Position numbers and translations under genes: made by a program. Shown one piece after another: positions 7,771 through 17,387 of a stretch of DNA of 55,022 nucleotides. Within the stretch, counting starts at the first letter, position 1; every line of letters starts with the position of its first letter. The DNA is from Pseudomonadales bacterium (lineage in GTDB: Bacteria; Pseudomonadota; Gammaproteobacteria; Pseudomonadales; Pseudohongiellaceae), in NCBI GenBank assembly GCA_022763285.1, contig JALEHB010000111.1, positions 1 through 55,022 of the forward strand. The letters run 5' to 3'. The notes beneath the pieces were generated by a model. The model made no database searches, was not told the DNA's origin, and saw only the letters and a program-made list of their open reading frames with translations.

Positions 7771-8817
7771 CTAGAGCTCTACCTCATGCAGCCAGCCAAA
7801 TTCATCGGCTCGCTCACCGTTCTGGATGCCTGTCAGACGATCATAGAGCTCCTGCATCACCGGACCAACTGACTGACCATCACCATTGACCACATGCCAG
7901 TCATTGTCGAACCAGATCCTGCCCACCGGTGACAGCACTGCTGCGGTACCGCAGGCAGCCATTTCCCGAAATTCGGCAAATTCGCCACGCAGGTCCACCG
8001 GACGCTGCTCAGTCTTCATCTGCATTTGCCGGGCAGCAATATCCATCAGGGAGCGCCGGGTGATGCTGGGCAGAATGGCGCGGGAATCCGGCGTTACCAG
8101 GGTGTTGTTATCCATGGCGATAATGATATTGGCCGAACCCGCCTCGTCGATGTAACGCCCCTGGGCAGCATCGAGATAAAGCGCCTCATTGGCACCGAGC
8201 TCCTGGGCCTTGCGAGTGGCCATCAGGCCGCCGGCGTAATTGGCACCGACCTTGTAGCTGCCGGTACCACGGGGCGCGGCTCTGTCCATTTCCGATACTG
8301 CCAGACTGATCAGGGCCAGTCCCTGCTGCTGGTAATAGGGACCCACTGGCGACACAAAGACGCGAAATTCAAATTCCCGCGCCGGTTTCAGGCCCAGGTT
8401 TTCACCCACACCAATCAGCATGGGCCGGACATAGAGTGAGGCACCGGAACCATAGGGAGGAATCCAGGCATAGTTGGCGCGCACCGCCTCTTCAACGCCC
8501 CGCAGGAATAAGTCCTGGGGCACTTCCGGCATCAGCAGACGACCGGCAGCATCATTCATACGCTGGCTGTTCAATTCCGGGCGGAACAACAGGACACGGC
8601 CATCCTCGGCAGTCTGGGCCTTCATGCCTTCGAAACATTGCTGGGCATAATGCAGGGTCGGCGCGCCCTCGTGGACGCTGATCATCTCATCGCTGACCAG
8701 GGCACCCTCGCTCCACTGCCCGTCCCGATGTACGGCGCTGAAGCGATAGTCAGTCTTGTGATACTGAAAACCGAGCTCTGCCCAGTTAAGATTCTTTTTA
8801 CTTACTTTAGCGTCCAA
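7771..8817 (-). CDS. ilvE: Branched-chain amino acid aminotransferase (type II BCAT)
   Basis: This pyridoxal-phosphate enzyme performs the last transamination in leucine, isoleucine and valine synthesis. The sequence has QCFEGMKAQ, SLYVRPMLIGVGENLG, the PLP-lysine region GSYKVGANYAGG, AGSANIIIAMDNN and the C-terminal TGIQNGERADEFGW, all typical of the longer type II branch rather than E. coli IlvE. No ATG precedes the conserved part. A TTG at 8817 with AGGG 7 bases upstream gives 348 residues. A longer frame can begin at TTG 8925, adding 36 glutamine/serine-rich residues, but it lacks a ribosome site. The start is therefore uncertain; the stop is not. Confidence 0.9.
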   Translation of the reverse strand: MDAKVSKKNLNWAELGFQYHKTDYRFSAVHRDGQWSEGALVSDEMISVHEGAPTLHYAQQCFEGMKAQTAEDGRVLLFRPELNSQRMNDAAGRLLMPEVPQDLFLRGVEEAVRANYAWIPPYGSGASLYVRPMLIGVGENLGLKPAREFEFRVFVSPVGPYYQQQGLALISLAVSEMDRAAPRGTGSYKVGANYAGGLMATRKAQELGANEALYLDAAQGRYIDEAGSANIIIAMDNNTLVTPDSRAILPSITRRSLMDIAARQMQMKTEQRPVDLRGEFAEFREMAACGTAAVLSPVGRIWFDNDWHVVNGDGQSVGPVMQELYDRLTGIQNGERADEFGWLHEVEL

Positions 8818-9053
8818 AACAATACCCTGCTGTTGTTGGCCTTGATGGTGTGACAGGCGGGCCTGAATGCCAGCCGGCCGACTATTATCATCTATCGCGG
8901 GGGGTTTGGAAAAGGGTTTGGCCAATCAAGCCGAAGCGCAGACAGTAAAGCGCTGAATACCGCCGGCATGGCCCGGGGCACTGGCCTGTCCCCGCCCATT
9001 GCATTAGACTGCCCCGCTCCATTGACCGGGCAAACTTCTGAACCAGCTTAACC

Positions 9054-9854
9054 ATGCAATTGATCGATATTGGCGCCAATCTCACCCATGAATCCTTCCA
9101 GCATGACTACCCTGAGGTGCTGGCGGCAGCCCGGGAGGCCGGCCTGGCCCATATCATGCTCACCGGCACGGATCTGGCCAGCAGCCAGGCGGCTCGTGCC
9201 CTGGCCCTCGAGCAGCCGGACTTTCTCAGCAGCACCGTGGGCTTCCATCCCCATATTGCGGCGGACGTCACCGACCAGGACCTGAGCAGCGCGGCAGAAT
9301 TGACCCTTGCCGACAAGGTAGTGGCAGTGGGTGAAACCGGTCTGGACTTCAATCGTAATTTCTCCCCCGCCGATGCCCAGCAGCGGGTGTTTGAGCAGCA
9401 TCTGGAACTGGCCGCTGCCACCGGCAAACCCCTGTTTCTGCATCAACGGGATGCGCATCAGGCCTTCCTGCCCTTGCTGGCCAAATACCGTTCGCGAGTC
9501 AGCGGCGGCGTGGTGCACTGCTTCACCGATACCGAAACCGCGCTGAGAGACTATCTGGAACTCGATATGTATATCGGCATCACCGGCTGGGTTTGCGATG
9601 AGCGCCGGGGCAAGGACTTGCAGGAAATTGTCTCCCTGATTCCCGACAATCGCCTGCTGATCGAAACCGATGCCCCCTATCTATTGCCCCGCAGCCTGCG
9701 CCCCAAACCGAAGAGCCGGCGCAATGTTCCTGCCTATCTGCCAGAGGTATTGCAAACCCTGGCCCACTGCCGCAAGCAGGAGGTTGAGGAACTGGCCCTG
9801 AGAACCAGCGAGAATGCCCGCCGCCTGTTTGCCTTGCCCGGAGGCGCACAATAG
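9054..9854 (+). CDS. tatD: TatD-family metal-dependent deoxyribonuclease
   Basis: TatD enzymes are TIM-barrel metallohydrolases with 3'-5' DNA exonuclease activity linked to DNA repair. The 266-residue product begins QLIDIGANLTHESF and contains VGFHPHIA, VAVGETGLDFNRNF, LFLHQRDAHQAF, VVHCFTDT, YIGITGWVCDERRG and LLIETDAPYLLPR. The DFNRNF and GWVCDERRG signatures mark TatD proper rather than its paralogues YcfH and YjjV. Despite the name, no Tat transport gene is nearby. It diverges from ilvE across roughly 130-230 bases. A GC-rich double hairpin follows the stop. Confidence 0.95.
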   Translation: MQLIDIGANLTHESFQHDYPEVLAAAREAGLAHIMLTGTDLASSQAARALALEQPDFLSSTVGFHPHIAADVTDQDLSSAAELTLADKVVAVGETGLDFNRNFSPADAQQRVFEQHLELAAATGKPLFLHQRDAHQAFLPLLAKYRSRVSGGVVHCFTDTETALRDYLELDMYIGITGWVCDERRGKDLQEIVSLIPDNRLLIETDAPYLLPRSLRPKPKSRRNVPAYLPEVLQTLAHCRKQEVEELALRTSENARRLFALPGGAQ

Positions 9855-9861
9855 CGCACTT

Positions 9862-9896
9862 CTTGCCAGGACACCGTGTCCCACAGATCCGGCAAG
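9862..9896. repeat. Nested hairpin downstream of tatD
   Basis: CTTGCC (9862-9867) pairs with GGCAAG (9891-9896), enclosing the near-perfect palindrome GGACAC-C-GTGTCC (9869-9881). No T-run follows, so it is not a standard intrinsic terminator; it may stabilise the tatD 3' end or act as a Rho-linked pause. Function is inferred. Confidence 0.4.
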
Positions 9897-9932
9897 CGGC
9901 TGAATTGCCGACTAAAACTGCCAACACACGAC

Positions 9933-9961
9933 TTAACCGGGACAAGAATTTTTGTTATATT
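9933..9961 (+). promoter_or_regulatory. Promoter candidate for the M15 peptidase gene
   Basis: TTAACC (-35, 9933-9938) and TATATT (-10, 9956-9961) are 17 bases apart, with an AT-rich spacer. The predicted start near 9968 is about 36 bases upstream of the TTG start codon at 10004. Confidence 0.5.
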
Positions 9962-10003
9962 TTCCCCATTCGCTGATCCCATAAGAGCATTACAGGGCGA
10001 ACC

Positions 10004-11038
10004 TTGAACAAGCGGGCATTTCTTGAAGGCTTTTTGACTGCCAGTACCGTCGCCTTCGGCGGTCACTTCATGTGGCAGCGTCTCAACAAGCCACGATCAT
10101 TGCTATTGCAAGGGGCCGATGCCGGCTCGCAGGCAAGCCATCAGGCGGCCGCCGTGGCCAGCACTGAAACTGTGCAACCCGCCCCGCCCCGGGCCGAAGC
10201 CGGCTTTGAATTTACCGCTGTCGATATCCAGGCCAGCCTGCCCAGCGAGGGTCTGCCCAAGCCCGCACCCGCCATCGAAATCACAAACAGTATCGATGTC
10301 AGCAAGCTCAATGACGAGCAGGTGGCCGCCTATTTGCGCAAGATCCGTAATTTCGACGCCATTTTCCCCAGCGATATCTATCTCGATCCGGCCTATGAAA
10401 GCCTGCTGCTGCGCACCGCCCAGCACCTGGCCCGGGTGGAATCCTATATGGGCCACGGCAACTTCAATCTGATGAGCTTCGATGAGATGCTGCAGGCAGG
10501 CCGTAATTTTCCCCGCATCGGCGCCTTTGACAGTGAGGAGTTGAATTTCCTCGAAGAGGTGTTTTTCGCCAACCCCACCCGCTACGGCTTCTTTGGCAAG
10601 AAAATCAGCCAGGAAATCACCGAAGCCATTCCCCGCCATGACGTAGCCAAGATTCCCAACTCCGGGCATTTTCTGCTCAAGGGTGAGTCGCTGAATCTGT
10701 ACAACAAATTGCGCGATGATGTGGGCGCAGGACTGATACTGACTTCCGGCGTGCGCAGCATCGTCAAGCAGATGCACCTGTTTCTGGCCAAGACCATTGA
10801 GGCCAACGGCAATCTGTCCCGTGCCTCCCGCTCACTGGCCCCGCCGGGGCATTCCTACCATGGCATTGGCGATTTTGATATTGGCAAGATCGGCTTTGGC
10901 GAGCGCAATTTCACCGCCGATTTTTCCAGTACCGAGGAATACCAGCGCATCGCCCGCCTGGGCTATGTGGATATCCGCTACCCCACCGACAATCTATTCG
11001 GTGTGCGTTTCGAGCCCTGGCACATCAAAATAAGCTGA
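10004..11038 (+). CDS. M15-family D,D-carboxypeptidase-like metallopeptidase, membrane-anchored or exported
   Basis: The C-terminal 130 residues are a VanY/M15B peptidase domain: LTSGVRS (247-252), SYHGIGDFD with zinc ligands His286 and Asp292, and FEPWHI with His340. Such enzymes trim D-Ala-D-Ala or other peptidoglycan stem peptides in the periplasm. Residues 8-23 form a short hydrophobic segment after MNKR, fitting a signal anchor. An alanine/proline-rich linker (45-95) and a family-specific middle domain follow. The start is TTG at 10004, supported by AGGGCGA about 6 bases upstream and by a promoter at 9933-9961; there is no upstream ATG. Its 3' end overlaps the opposing glutaredoxin-like gene by 14 bases. 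Confidence 0.82.
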   Translation: MNKRAFLEGFLTASTVAFGGHFMWQRLNKPRSLLLQGADAGSQASHQAAAVASTETVQPAPPRAEAGFEFTAVDIQASLPSEGLPKPAPAIEITNSIDVSKLNDEQVAAYLRKIRNFDAIFPSDIYLDPAYESLLLRTAQHLARVESYMGHGNFNLMSFDEMLQAGRNFPRIGAFDSEELNFLEEVFFANPTRYGFFGKKISQEITEAIPRHDVAKIPNSGHFLLKGESLNLYNKLRDDVGAGLILTSGVRSIVKQMHLFLAKTIEANGNLSRASRSLAPPGHSYHGIGDFDIGKIGFGERNFTADFSSTEEYQRIARLGYVDIRYPTDNLFGVRFEPWHIKIS

Positions 11039-11279
11039 GCACATCCTCGGGCTCAAACGGCCAACCCACTTCCCGGTCCTGTCCCTGGCGGCGCACCACC
11101 GGAATCCGAATACCATACTGATCCACCAGCGCTTCATCGCTGGCAATATCCACCGGCTCCACACGGAAATCATGCATGCCCTGCAAATATTCCAGCATGG
11201 CTGCCGCCTGCTCACAAAGATGACAACCGGCGGTGGTGTACAAAATCAATACCAGTTCATCAGATTGATCAGAACTCAT
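11025..11279 (-). CDS. Glutaredoxin-like thioredoxin-fold protein (DUF836)
   Basis: This 84-residue protein has the beta-alpha start VLILYTTAGCHLCEQAAAML. Its CHLC motif is the typical CxxC of the DUF836/glutaredoxin-like group, followed by a conserved IPVV cis-proline region (GIRIPVVRR). A thiol redox role is inferred from the fold; the substrate is unknown. The ATG at 11279 is chosen because GGGAG lies 8 bases upstream (11288-11292). A GTG three codons earlier overlaps that site. It is convergent with the M15 gene, sharing 14 bases, and lies 55 bases after the start of the gap behind the glutamate dehydrogenase gene on the same strand. Confidence 0.85.
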   Translation of the reverse strand: MSSDQSDELVLILYTTAGCHLCEQAAAMLEYLQGMHDFRVEPVDIASDEALVDQYGIRIPVVRRQGQDREVGWPFEPEDVLSLF

Positions 11280-11343
11280 TGGCAACACTCCCTGTTTCCT
11301 TTGTTGCGTCTGTTTTGTCTGTCATAGCTGCATTGTTCCGTCG

Positions 11344-14300
11344 CTACTCACCCAGATGCGCAGTGGACTGTGCCAGGTTTAACAACTCACGCAGGGCCAC
11401 CGAGAACATGGCGTAGTCCGGATTGGACTCGGCCTGCAACTGGCTGATCATTTTATCCAGACGCTGCACCTGGCCGGCATGATGTTCGGCCCAGGTGGCC
11501 ACCTGGGTTTTTACCGCTCCCTTGCGCTCGGGCATGTTGACGATGTTGCAGGTCAGCGCCCGTTGCTGCCAGGCCAGGTCATCGAGATAGGTTTCCCGTG
11601 CCAGCGCCTGCCAGTAATTGTTCACCGGCAACTGATTGATGATGCGGCCCAGCCAGTTCAGCTGTAACTGCTCACCCACGGCATAATAGATCTCCACCAC
11701 CTTGTTGAGGCTTTCACCGGTATTGCTGGCAATCTCCACAAAACTGGTAGCCGGAAAAAGGAAATCACATTTGCAGATGGATTTGGCCAGTGCCTCGGGC
11801 ACCCCGTTGCTCTGCAGATGGGCCAGCTTGTCATTGAACATGGCCTGATAATCCGGCGGCAGCTTGCCGGGCAACATCAGCTTGCAACGGCGAATGCCTT
11901 CGCCGAAGTAGCGCAGCTCTTCCTCAAACTCCAGCTCACCGCGGCGGTTACGCAACAGCCAGCGGGTGGCACGCCGGGTAAGACGAATCAGGCGTGACAT
12001 CATCTCCGTCTGGATATCGCTGTCCACCTGATAGTCCAGGGCTTCTACCTGCTCCCAGTAGTTTTCCACATTGAACATTTCCCGGGCGATCAGGGCCGCC
12101 TTCACCACCCTCCCCAGACTGGAGCCGGTGGAATCGATCATGCGGTACACAAAACTGGGTCCCAGCAGATTAACCAGGGTATTGGCCAGTTGCGTGGCAA
12201 TAATCTCCCGCCGCAGAGGATGATTCTGGATGGCGGCGGAATAGGCCCGTCGCAATTTTTCCGGAAAGGCGGAGTACAGCAGCGGCTCCAGATAGGGATC
12301 ATCAATATAGGACACCCTGGCCAGTTCCGCCTTCAGGTGCATCTTCATATAGGAAGTGAGCACCGCCAGTTCCGGACGTGTCAGGTATTCACCCATGGCG
12401 GCCCGTTCTTCCAGGGCCTCGTCTTCCGGCAGATATTCCAGCGCCCGATCAAGACCGGCATTGTCTTCCAGGTAGCGCATCAGATCGGCGAATTCCTTGT
12501 GCCGTTCTTCCACTTCACTGCGGGCAATACCAATGGTTTGCACCTGGCTGTAGTTGTTATCCAGCACCAGCTCGGCCACTTCGTCGGTCATGCTTTCCAG
12601 CAGGCGATTGCGGCGTTTCTCGCTGAGGCTGCCTTCATTGACCTGCTGATTGAGAAGGATCTTGATATTCACCTCATGATCCGAACAATCCACCCCGGCG
12701 GAGTTATCAATAAAGTCCGTCAGGGAAACGCCACCACGGCGACCAAACTCGATACGCGCCCGCTGGGTCAGGCCCAGATTGCCACCCTCGCCAATGACCC
12801 GGCAGCAGAGCTCATCCGCATCCACACGCAGGCTGTCGTTGGCCTTGTCACCCACATCGCTATGACTCTCCTGGGAGGATTTCACATAGGTGCCAATGCC
12901 GCCGTTCCAGATCAGCTCCACCGGAGACTTGAGCAGCGCATTGATAAGCTGATTCGGCGTCAGCTTGTCACGCTCGATGGCAAAGCGTTCCTTCATTTCC
13001 GGACTAATGGCAATGGATTTGGCCGAGCGATCAAATATTCCGCCACCCCGGGACAACAGACTCTCGTCATAGTCGCTCCAGCTACTGCCCTTCTTGCGAA
13101 ACAGTCGCTGTCGCTCCCGATAGCTGCGCGCCGAATCCGGATCCGGGTCGATGAAGATATGGCGATGATTGAATGCGGCTACCAGGCAGATATGCCTGGA
13201 CAGCAGCATACCGTTACCGAAAACATCACCCGCCATATCACCAATACCCACCACGGTGAAATCCTGTTCCTGGACATTGATATCCAGTTCCCGGAAATGA
13301 CGCTGCACCGAAACCCAGGCGCCACGAGCGGTAATACCCATAGCCTTGTGGTCATAGCCATGGCTGCCGCCGGAAGCAAAACCATCACCCATCCAGAAGC
13401 GGTATTTTTCAGCAATGGAATTGGCAATGTCGGAGAAAGTCGCGGTGCCCTTGTCGGCCGCCACCACCAGATAAGTATCGTCTTCGTCACGGCGCACCAC
13501 TGATTCCGGATGCTTGACCTTGCCCTCAACGATGTTGTCGGTGAGATCCAGCAGGCCGCTGATGAATGTCTTGTAACAGCGAACGCCTTTGGCCTGGATT
13601 TCATCCCGGTCATCGCCAGGCAGTTGGTCCTTGACGATGAAGCCACCCTTGGCGCCCACCGGCACAATGACCGAGTTCTTCACCTGCTGGGCCTTCACCA
13701 GGCCCAGTATTTCGGTACGATAGTCCTCACGCCGGTCTGACCAGCGCAGACCACCCCGGGCCACCTTGCCGCCGCGCAGATGCACGCCTTCCATCTGGCG
13801 GGAATAGACAAAAATCTCAAACCGCGGTTTCGGCAAGGGCATGGCCTCGATAGCTCCGGGATTGATCTTGAATGACAGATAGTCCTTGCGATTCCCCTCT
13901 TCATCGGTCTGGAAAAAATTGCAGCGCAGGGTGGCATCAATCAGTTCCAGAAAGGCACGCAGCACCCCATCCTCGGCCAGGTTCACCACTTCATCGATGG
14001 CATTGATAATAGTCGTGCGCAGGCGCTTGGCCTTCTGCCGTTCGCTGCGTTTGAGGGAGGGATCAAACAGTGCGTAGAAATAACTCACCAGATTGCGACA
14101 AACGGAATTATGCTGCACCAGGGTTTCAGCAATGAACTGGGGGCTGTAACCAAACTGGATCTGTTTCAGGTAAGCAGCATAGGCCCGCAGCAGGGAAACA
14201 TCGCGCCAGTCCAGTTCGGCGGCAATGACCAGGCTGTTAAAACTGTCGTCATCAATCTGCCCCTGCCAGGCGGCCCGGAAGGCATCTTCGAACTGACCGG

Positions 14301-16194
14301 TAATATCCCGATTGAACTTGCCCTGACGATTTTTACGGAACATTGAAAAATCGTGCATCCAGATGGATTGTTCACCATCCCGGGACAGGCGAAAGGTTTT
14401 CTCGCTGACAATGTTCAGGCCCAGGTTTTCCAGAATGGGATCCACATCAGACAACATCAGTTGCTGACCATAACTGAAAATTTTGAAGCTCAGCTCGGCC
14501 TTGTTATCAGAGCGGCAAGGGAACAGTTTCAACACCAGATCATGTTGTTCCAGCACCTTGATGACACTGAGGGTGTCATGAAAAGCCGAGCGGGCGCCAT
14601 AGGTGTCCTTGTAGGCACCGGGAAAACAGTCCACAAAACTCTCATAGATCTCTTCCGCCTCGGCATGGGAAAACTCTTTCGCCAGTTCTTCGCGATAGTC
14701 ATCTTCCCAGGGCTTCACCAGGTCAATCAGACTTTGCTCCAGCTCGCCCAGATCGTATTTGACGTTCTGGATATCCGGTACCCGCAGCACAATATGCACA
14801 CGGGCAAGAATAGATTCGGACAAATAGATGTTGTATTCCAGCTCAGTGGCGTTGAGTCGCTCCTTGAGAAAGTCCTGGATCTTGAAGCGCACCCGAGTGG
14901 TGTAGATATCTCTTGGCACATACACCAGGCAGGAGAAAAATTTACCGTAGGAGTCGCGCCGTACAAACAGCTTCGAGGTGCGGGTTTCCTGAATCTGGGT
15001 AATTTCCATGGCGGTGCTGAACAATTGCGCCGTGTTCATCTGAAACAGCTCATCGCGGGGAAAGACATTAATGACCTGCATCAGGTCTTTCATGCTGTGA
15101 CCATTGGCAGCAAAACCCGAGCGGTCCAGCACGGCCCGCACCTTCTCCCGCACCAGGGGAATATCCAGCGCCGTGCGGTAATACACCGAAGAGGTATACA
15201 GGCCCTTGAAACGGTGTTCGACCGCCACCTCGCCATTTTCATCGAACTCCTTGAGCAGGATGTAGTCGTAATAGGCCGGGCGATGAATCTTGGATCGCTG
15301 CGAGGACTTGGCGAAACTGCAGATCTGGGGGTCGAGAATAATCTCGCGGGTGCCCTGGGGCAGGCTGTCGACGCTGGCAGTTTTTTTGATGTCCTTGTTA
15401 TAGCGGGACACACCCAGCACCGAATCTTCCTGAAATTCCATCACCAGGCCCTTGCTGCGCTGGCGGATGCGGTAGCATTCATAACCCAGAAAGGTGAAGT
15501 GGTTATCCACGATCCAGTCGATGAATTCCACCGACTCATCCAGCACCGCCGAATCCACCGGCAACTGGTTCTGGCTGTTAAGCAGTGATGCCTTGATCTG
15601 TTCCACCTGCTTCAGCATGGGAACGTAGTCCCTGACCGCCGCCGACACCAGCTTCAGTGTCTCGCGAATCTCCTTTTCCAGTTCCTTGCGCTTTTCCTCA
15701 TTCAGGGGAGCGCAGTGGATACAGCTCAGGGCCTCGCGCTTGTATCCGTTCTCATCGGCACCGGCCAGGGAGCGTAACTGGCGCCCGCTTTTGCCAGCGG
15801 TCTTGCTGCGCTCGACATTGAGCACTGCATTGTTCAAATGTCGAACACTGGCTCCCATGCGATTCAGGCATTGTCTGAGGGAGTCCACCACAAAGGGCAT
15901 GTCATCCAGCAGAATGAAAATACTGGTGCCAGGTCGTCCGCTTTTCGAGCCGTCGGCCTCAAGCTCAAGAAATTCGATCTTCGGCCTGGAAGAAGAACGG
16001 GTCTGGATAAACTGCCAGGCTGAATTAATCACCTCGAACAGGCGGTCTTCTGAAGCACTGGCCAGGTCGGCATTGGCGGAGCTGGCGAAGAACTTGCGAG
16101 CGAACAATTTCATGCGTTCGGCTTTTTGCTCTCCAAAGGCCTCGTCTATCTTTTGATAAAGTGGCAACAAGAGAACATTACTGCTGTGATTCAT
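11344..16194 (-). CDS. gdhB: NAD-specific glutamate dehydrogenase, large (180 kDa) type
   Basis: This enzyme oxidatively deaminates glutamate to 2-oxoglutarate and ammonia with NAD+, feeding amino-acid carbon to the TCA cycle. At 1616 residues it matches the giant L-180 class found in Pseudomonas and relatives. The long N-terminal half carries ACT-like regulatory regions in that class. The catalytic part shows LRWSDRREDYRTEILGLVKA, QVKNSVIVPVGAKGGFIVK and a dinucleotide-binding stretch VVGIGDMAGDVFGNGML, then WNGGIGTYVK and RVIGEGGNLGLTQ. The large class is often allosterically controlled (arginine, aspartate). It is a single-gene unit divergent from the MoxR operon. Confidence 0.96.
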   Translation of the reverse strand: MNHSSNVLLLPLYQKIDEAFGEQKAERMKLFARKFFASSANADLASASEDRLFEVINSAWQFIQTRSSSRPKIEFLELEADGSKSGRPGTSIFILLDDMPFVVDSLRQCLNRMGASVRHLNNAVLNVERSKTAGKSGRQLRSLAGADENGYKREALSCIHCAPLNEEKRKELEKEIRETLKLVSAAVRDYVPMLKQVEQIKASLLNSQNQLPVDSAVLDESVEFIDWIVDNHFTFLGYECYRIRQRSKGLVMEFQEDSVLGVSRYNKDIKKTASVDSLPQGTREIILDPQICSFAKSSQRSKIHRPAYYDYILLKEFDENGEVAVEHRFKGLYTSSVYYRTALDIPLVREKVRAVLDRSGFAANGHSMKDLMQVINVFPRDELFQMNTAQLFSTAMEITQIQETRTSKLFVRRDSYGKFFSCLVYVPRDIYTTRVRFKIQDFLKERLNATELEYNIYLSESILARVHIVLRVPDIQNVKYDLGELEQSLIDLVKPWEDDYREELAKEFSHAEAEEIYESFVDCFPGAYKDTYGARSAFHDTLSVIKVLEQHDLVLKLFPCRSDNKAELSFKIFSYGQQLMLSDVDPILENLGLNIVSEKTFRLSRDGEQSIWMHDFSMFRKNRQGKFNRDITGQFEDAFRAAWQGQIDDDSFNSLVIAAELDWRDVSLLRAYAAYLKQIQFGYSPQFIAETLVQHNSVCRNLVSYFYALFDPSLKRSERQKAKRLRTTIINAIDEVVNLAEDGVLRAFLELIDATLRCNFFQTDEEGNRKDYLSFKINPGAIEAMPLPKPRFEIFVYSRQMEGVHLRGGKVARGGLRWSDRREDYRTEILGLVKAQQVKNSVIVPVGAKGGFIVKDQLPGDDRDEIQAKGVRCYKTFISGLLDLTDNIVEGKVKHPESVVRRDEDDTYLVVAADKGTATFSDIANSIAEKYRFWMGDGFASGGSHGYDHKAMGITARGAWVSVQRHFRELDINVQEQDFTVVGIGDMAGDVFGNGMLLSRHICLVAAFNHRHIFIDPDPDSARSYRERQRLFRKKGSSWSDYDESLLSRGGGIFDRSAKSIAISPEMKERFAIERDKLTPNQLINALLKSPVELIWNGGIGTYVKSSQESHSDVGDKANDSLRVDADELCCRVIGEGGNLGLTQRARIEFGRRGGVSLTDFIDNSAGVDCSDHEVNIKILLNQQVNEGSLSEKRRNRLLESMTDEVAELVLDNNYSQVQTIGIARSEVEERHKEFADLMRYLEDNAGLDRALEYLPEDEALEERAAMGEYLTRPELAVLTSYMKMHLKAELARVSYIDDPYLEPLLYSAFPEKLRRAYSAAIQNHPLRREIIATQLANTLVNLLGPSFVYRMIDSTGSSLGRVVKAALIAREMFNVENYWEQVEALDYQVDSDIQTEMMSRLIRLTRRATRWLLRNRRGELEFEEELRYFGEGIRRCKLMLPGKLPPDYQAMFNDKLAHLQSNGVPEALAKSICKCDFLFPATSFVEIASNTGESLNKVVEIYYAVGEQLQLNWLGRIINQLPVNNYWQALARETYLDDLAWQQRALTCNIVNMPERKGAVKTQVATWAEHHAGQVQRLDKMISQLQAESNPDYAMFSVALRELLNLAQSTAHLGE

Positions 16195-16408
16195 GATTTT
16201 TGGTCACTCCGCGATTGATTCGGCTGAACTGGCCGGGTGTTACAAAATGTGATTTAGATTGACATTGTTTACGACACTAAGGGCACAAAACTGCTACTTG
16301 TCGCGCCTTCTTGCTCCTTATATAGCGCCGCCTAGACATCCATCGGAAAACGTTTACAATCCCCGATTCGTCATCAAGCGCCCCACAGATAGCAGAGAAC
16401 GCTGGAAT

Positions 16409-17368
16409 ATGAGTCATCACGGAATAATAACAGAACTTAAAACCTGGTTATCGCATCAGATCATTGGTCAGGAGCGCTTGCTGGACCGTCTATTAATAGC
16501 CCTGCTGGCCGACGGCCACCTTCTGGTAGAAGGTGCCCCGGGTCTGGCAAAAACCAAGGCAATCAAAGACCTGTCCCGCGCCATTGAGGGTGATTTCCAC
16601 CGTATCCAGTTTACCCCTGACTTGCTGCCCAGCGATATTACCGGTACTGAAGTGTTCCGACCGGAAGACGGCTCATTTCGTTTCCAGCAGGGTCCGATTT
16701 TTCACAATCTGGTACTGGCGGATGAAATTAACCGGGCACCGGCCAAGGTGCAATCGGCATTGCTGGAAGCCATGGCCGAACATCAGGTGAGTGTGGGCCG
16801 AGAGTCCTTCACCCTGCCGCCCCTGTTCCTGGTCATGGCAACCCAGAACCCCATCGAACAGGAAGGTACCTACCCCCTTCCCGAAGCCCAGCTCGACCGC
16901 TTTCTGATGCATGTCACCATCGACTACCCGGCCATTGATGCCGAACGCGACATTCTGCATCTGGTTCGGGATGAAGCCGCCAACAAGGTTGCCGAACCTC
17001 CCAAGCAGATTGCCCAGTCGGATCTGTTTGAGGCGCGCCAGGAAATTCTGGCCATGCACATGGCGCCGGAAGTGGAGGAATATGTCATTCAACTGATCAT
17101 GGCCACCCGCAAGCCGGACAATTATGGTGATGATCTGGCCGCCTGGCTCGAATACGGCGCCAGTCCGCGCGGTACCATCTCTCTTGACCGCTGTGCCCGG
17201 GCCCATGCCTGGATTCAGGGTCGCGATTTCGTCAGCCCCGACGATGTCCAGGAAATCATGTTTGACGTCCTGCGCCACCGTATTCTGCTCAGCTTCGAAG
17301 CTGAAGCCAGCGGGGTGACTCCTGACCAGGTACTGGAGACCATTCGCGAACGCGTGCCTTCGGCCTGA
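16409..17368 (+). CDS. MoxR-family AAA+ ATPase (first copy)
   Basis: MoxR ATPases are chaperone-like AAA+ proteins that act with VWA-domain partners to assemble or activate other proteins. The 319-residue product has Walker A EGAPGLAKT (41-49), Walker B LVLADEINRA (101-110), sensor 1 MATQNPIEQEGTYPLPEAQLDRF and a sensor 2 region with SPRGTISL. The ATG at 16409 begins the conserved part. The frame stays open upstream to 16259, but that 50-residue extension has no family resemblance and covers the likely promoter region. It is the first gene of the Bat-type operon, 19 bases before the DUF58 gene, and belongs with the downstream VWA proteins. Confidence 0.93.
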   Translation: MSHHGIITELKTWLSHQIIGQERLLDRLLIALLADGHLLVEGAPGLAKTKAIKDLSRAIEGDFHRIQFTPDLLPSDITGTEVFRPEDGSFRFQQGPIFHNLVLADEINRAPAKVQSALLEAMAEHQVSVGRESFTLPPLFLVMATQNPIEQEGTYPLPEAQLDRFLMHVTIDYPAIDAERDILHLVRDEAANKVAEPPKQIAQSDLFEARQEILAMHMAPEVEEYVIQLIMATRKPDNYGDDLAAWLEYGASPRGTISLDRCARAHAWIQGRDFVSPDDVQEIMFDVLRHRILLSFEAEASGVTPDQVLETIRERVPSA

Positions 17369-17387
17369 TCCCTGACGGCCGCCTCCG

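Noticed and set aside
12190-15588. Two plus-strand frames of over 400 codons within the glutamate dehydrogenase gene
   Set aside because: They are antisense to a well-conserved giant enzyme, rich in His/Gln/Gly as expected of shadows, and have no ribosome site or domain.
16259-16408. Upstream extension of the first MoxR gene
   Set aside because: The 50-residue extension has no MoxR similarity and covers the intergenic promoter region. The ATG at 16409 begins the conserved domain.
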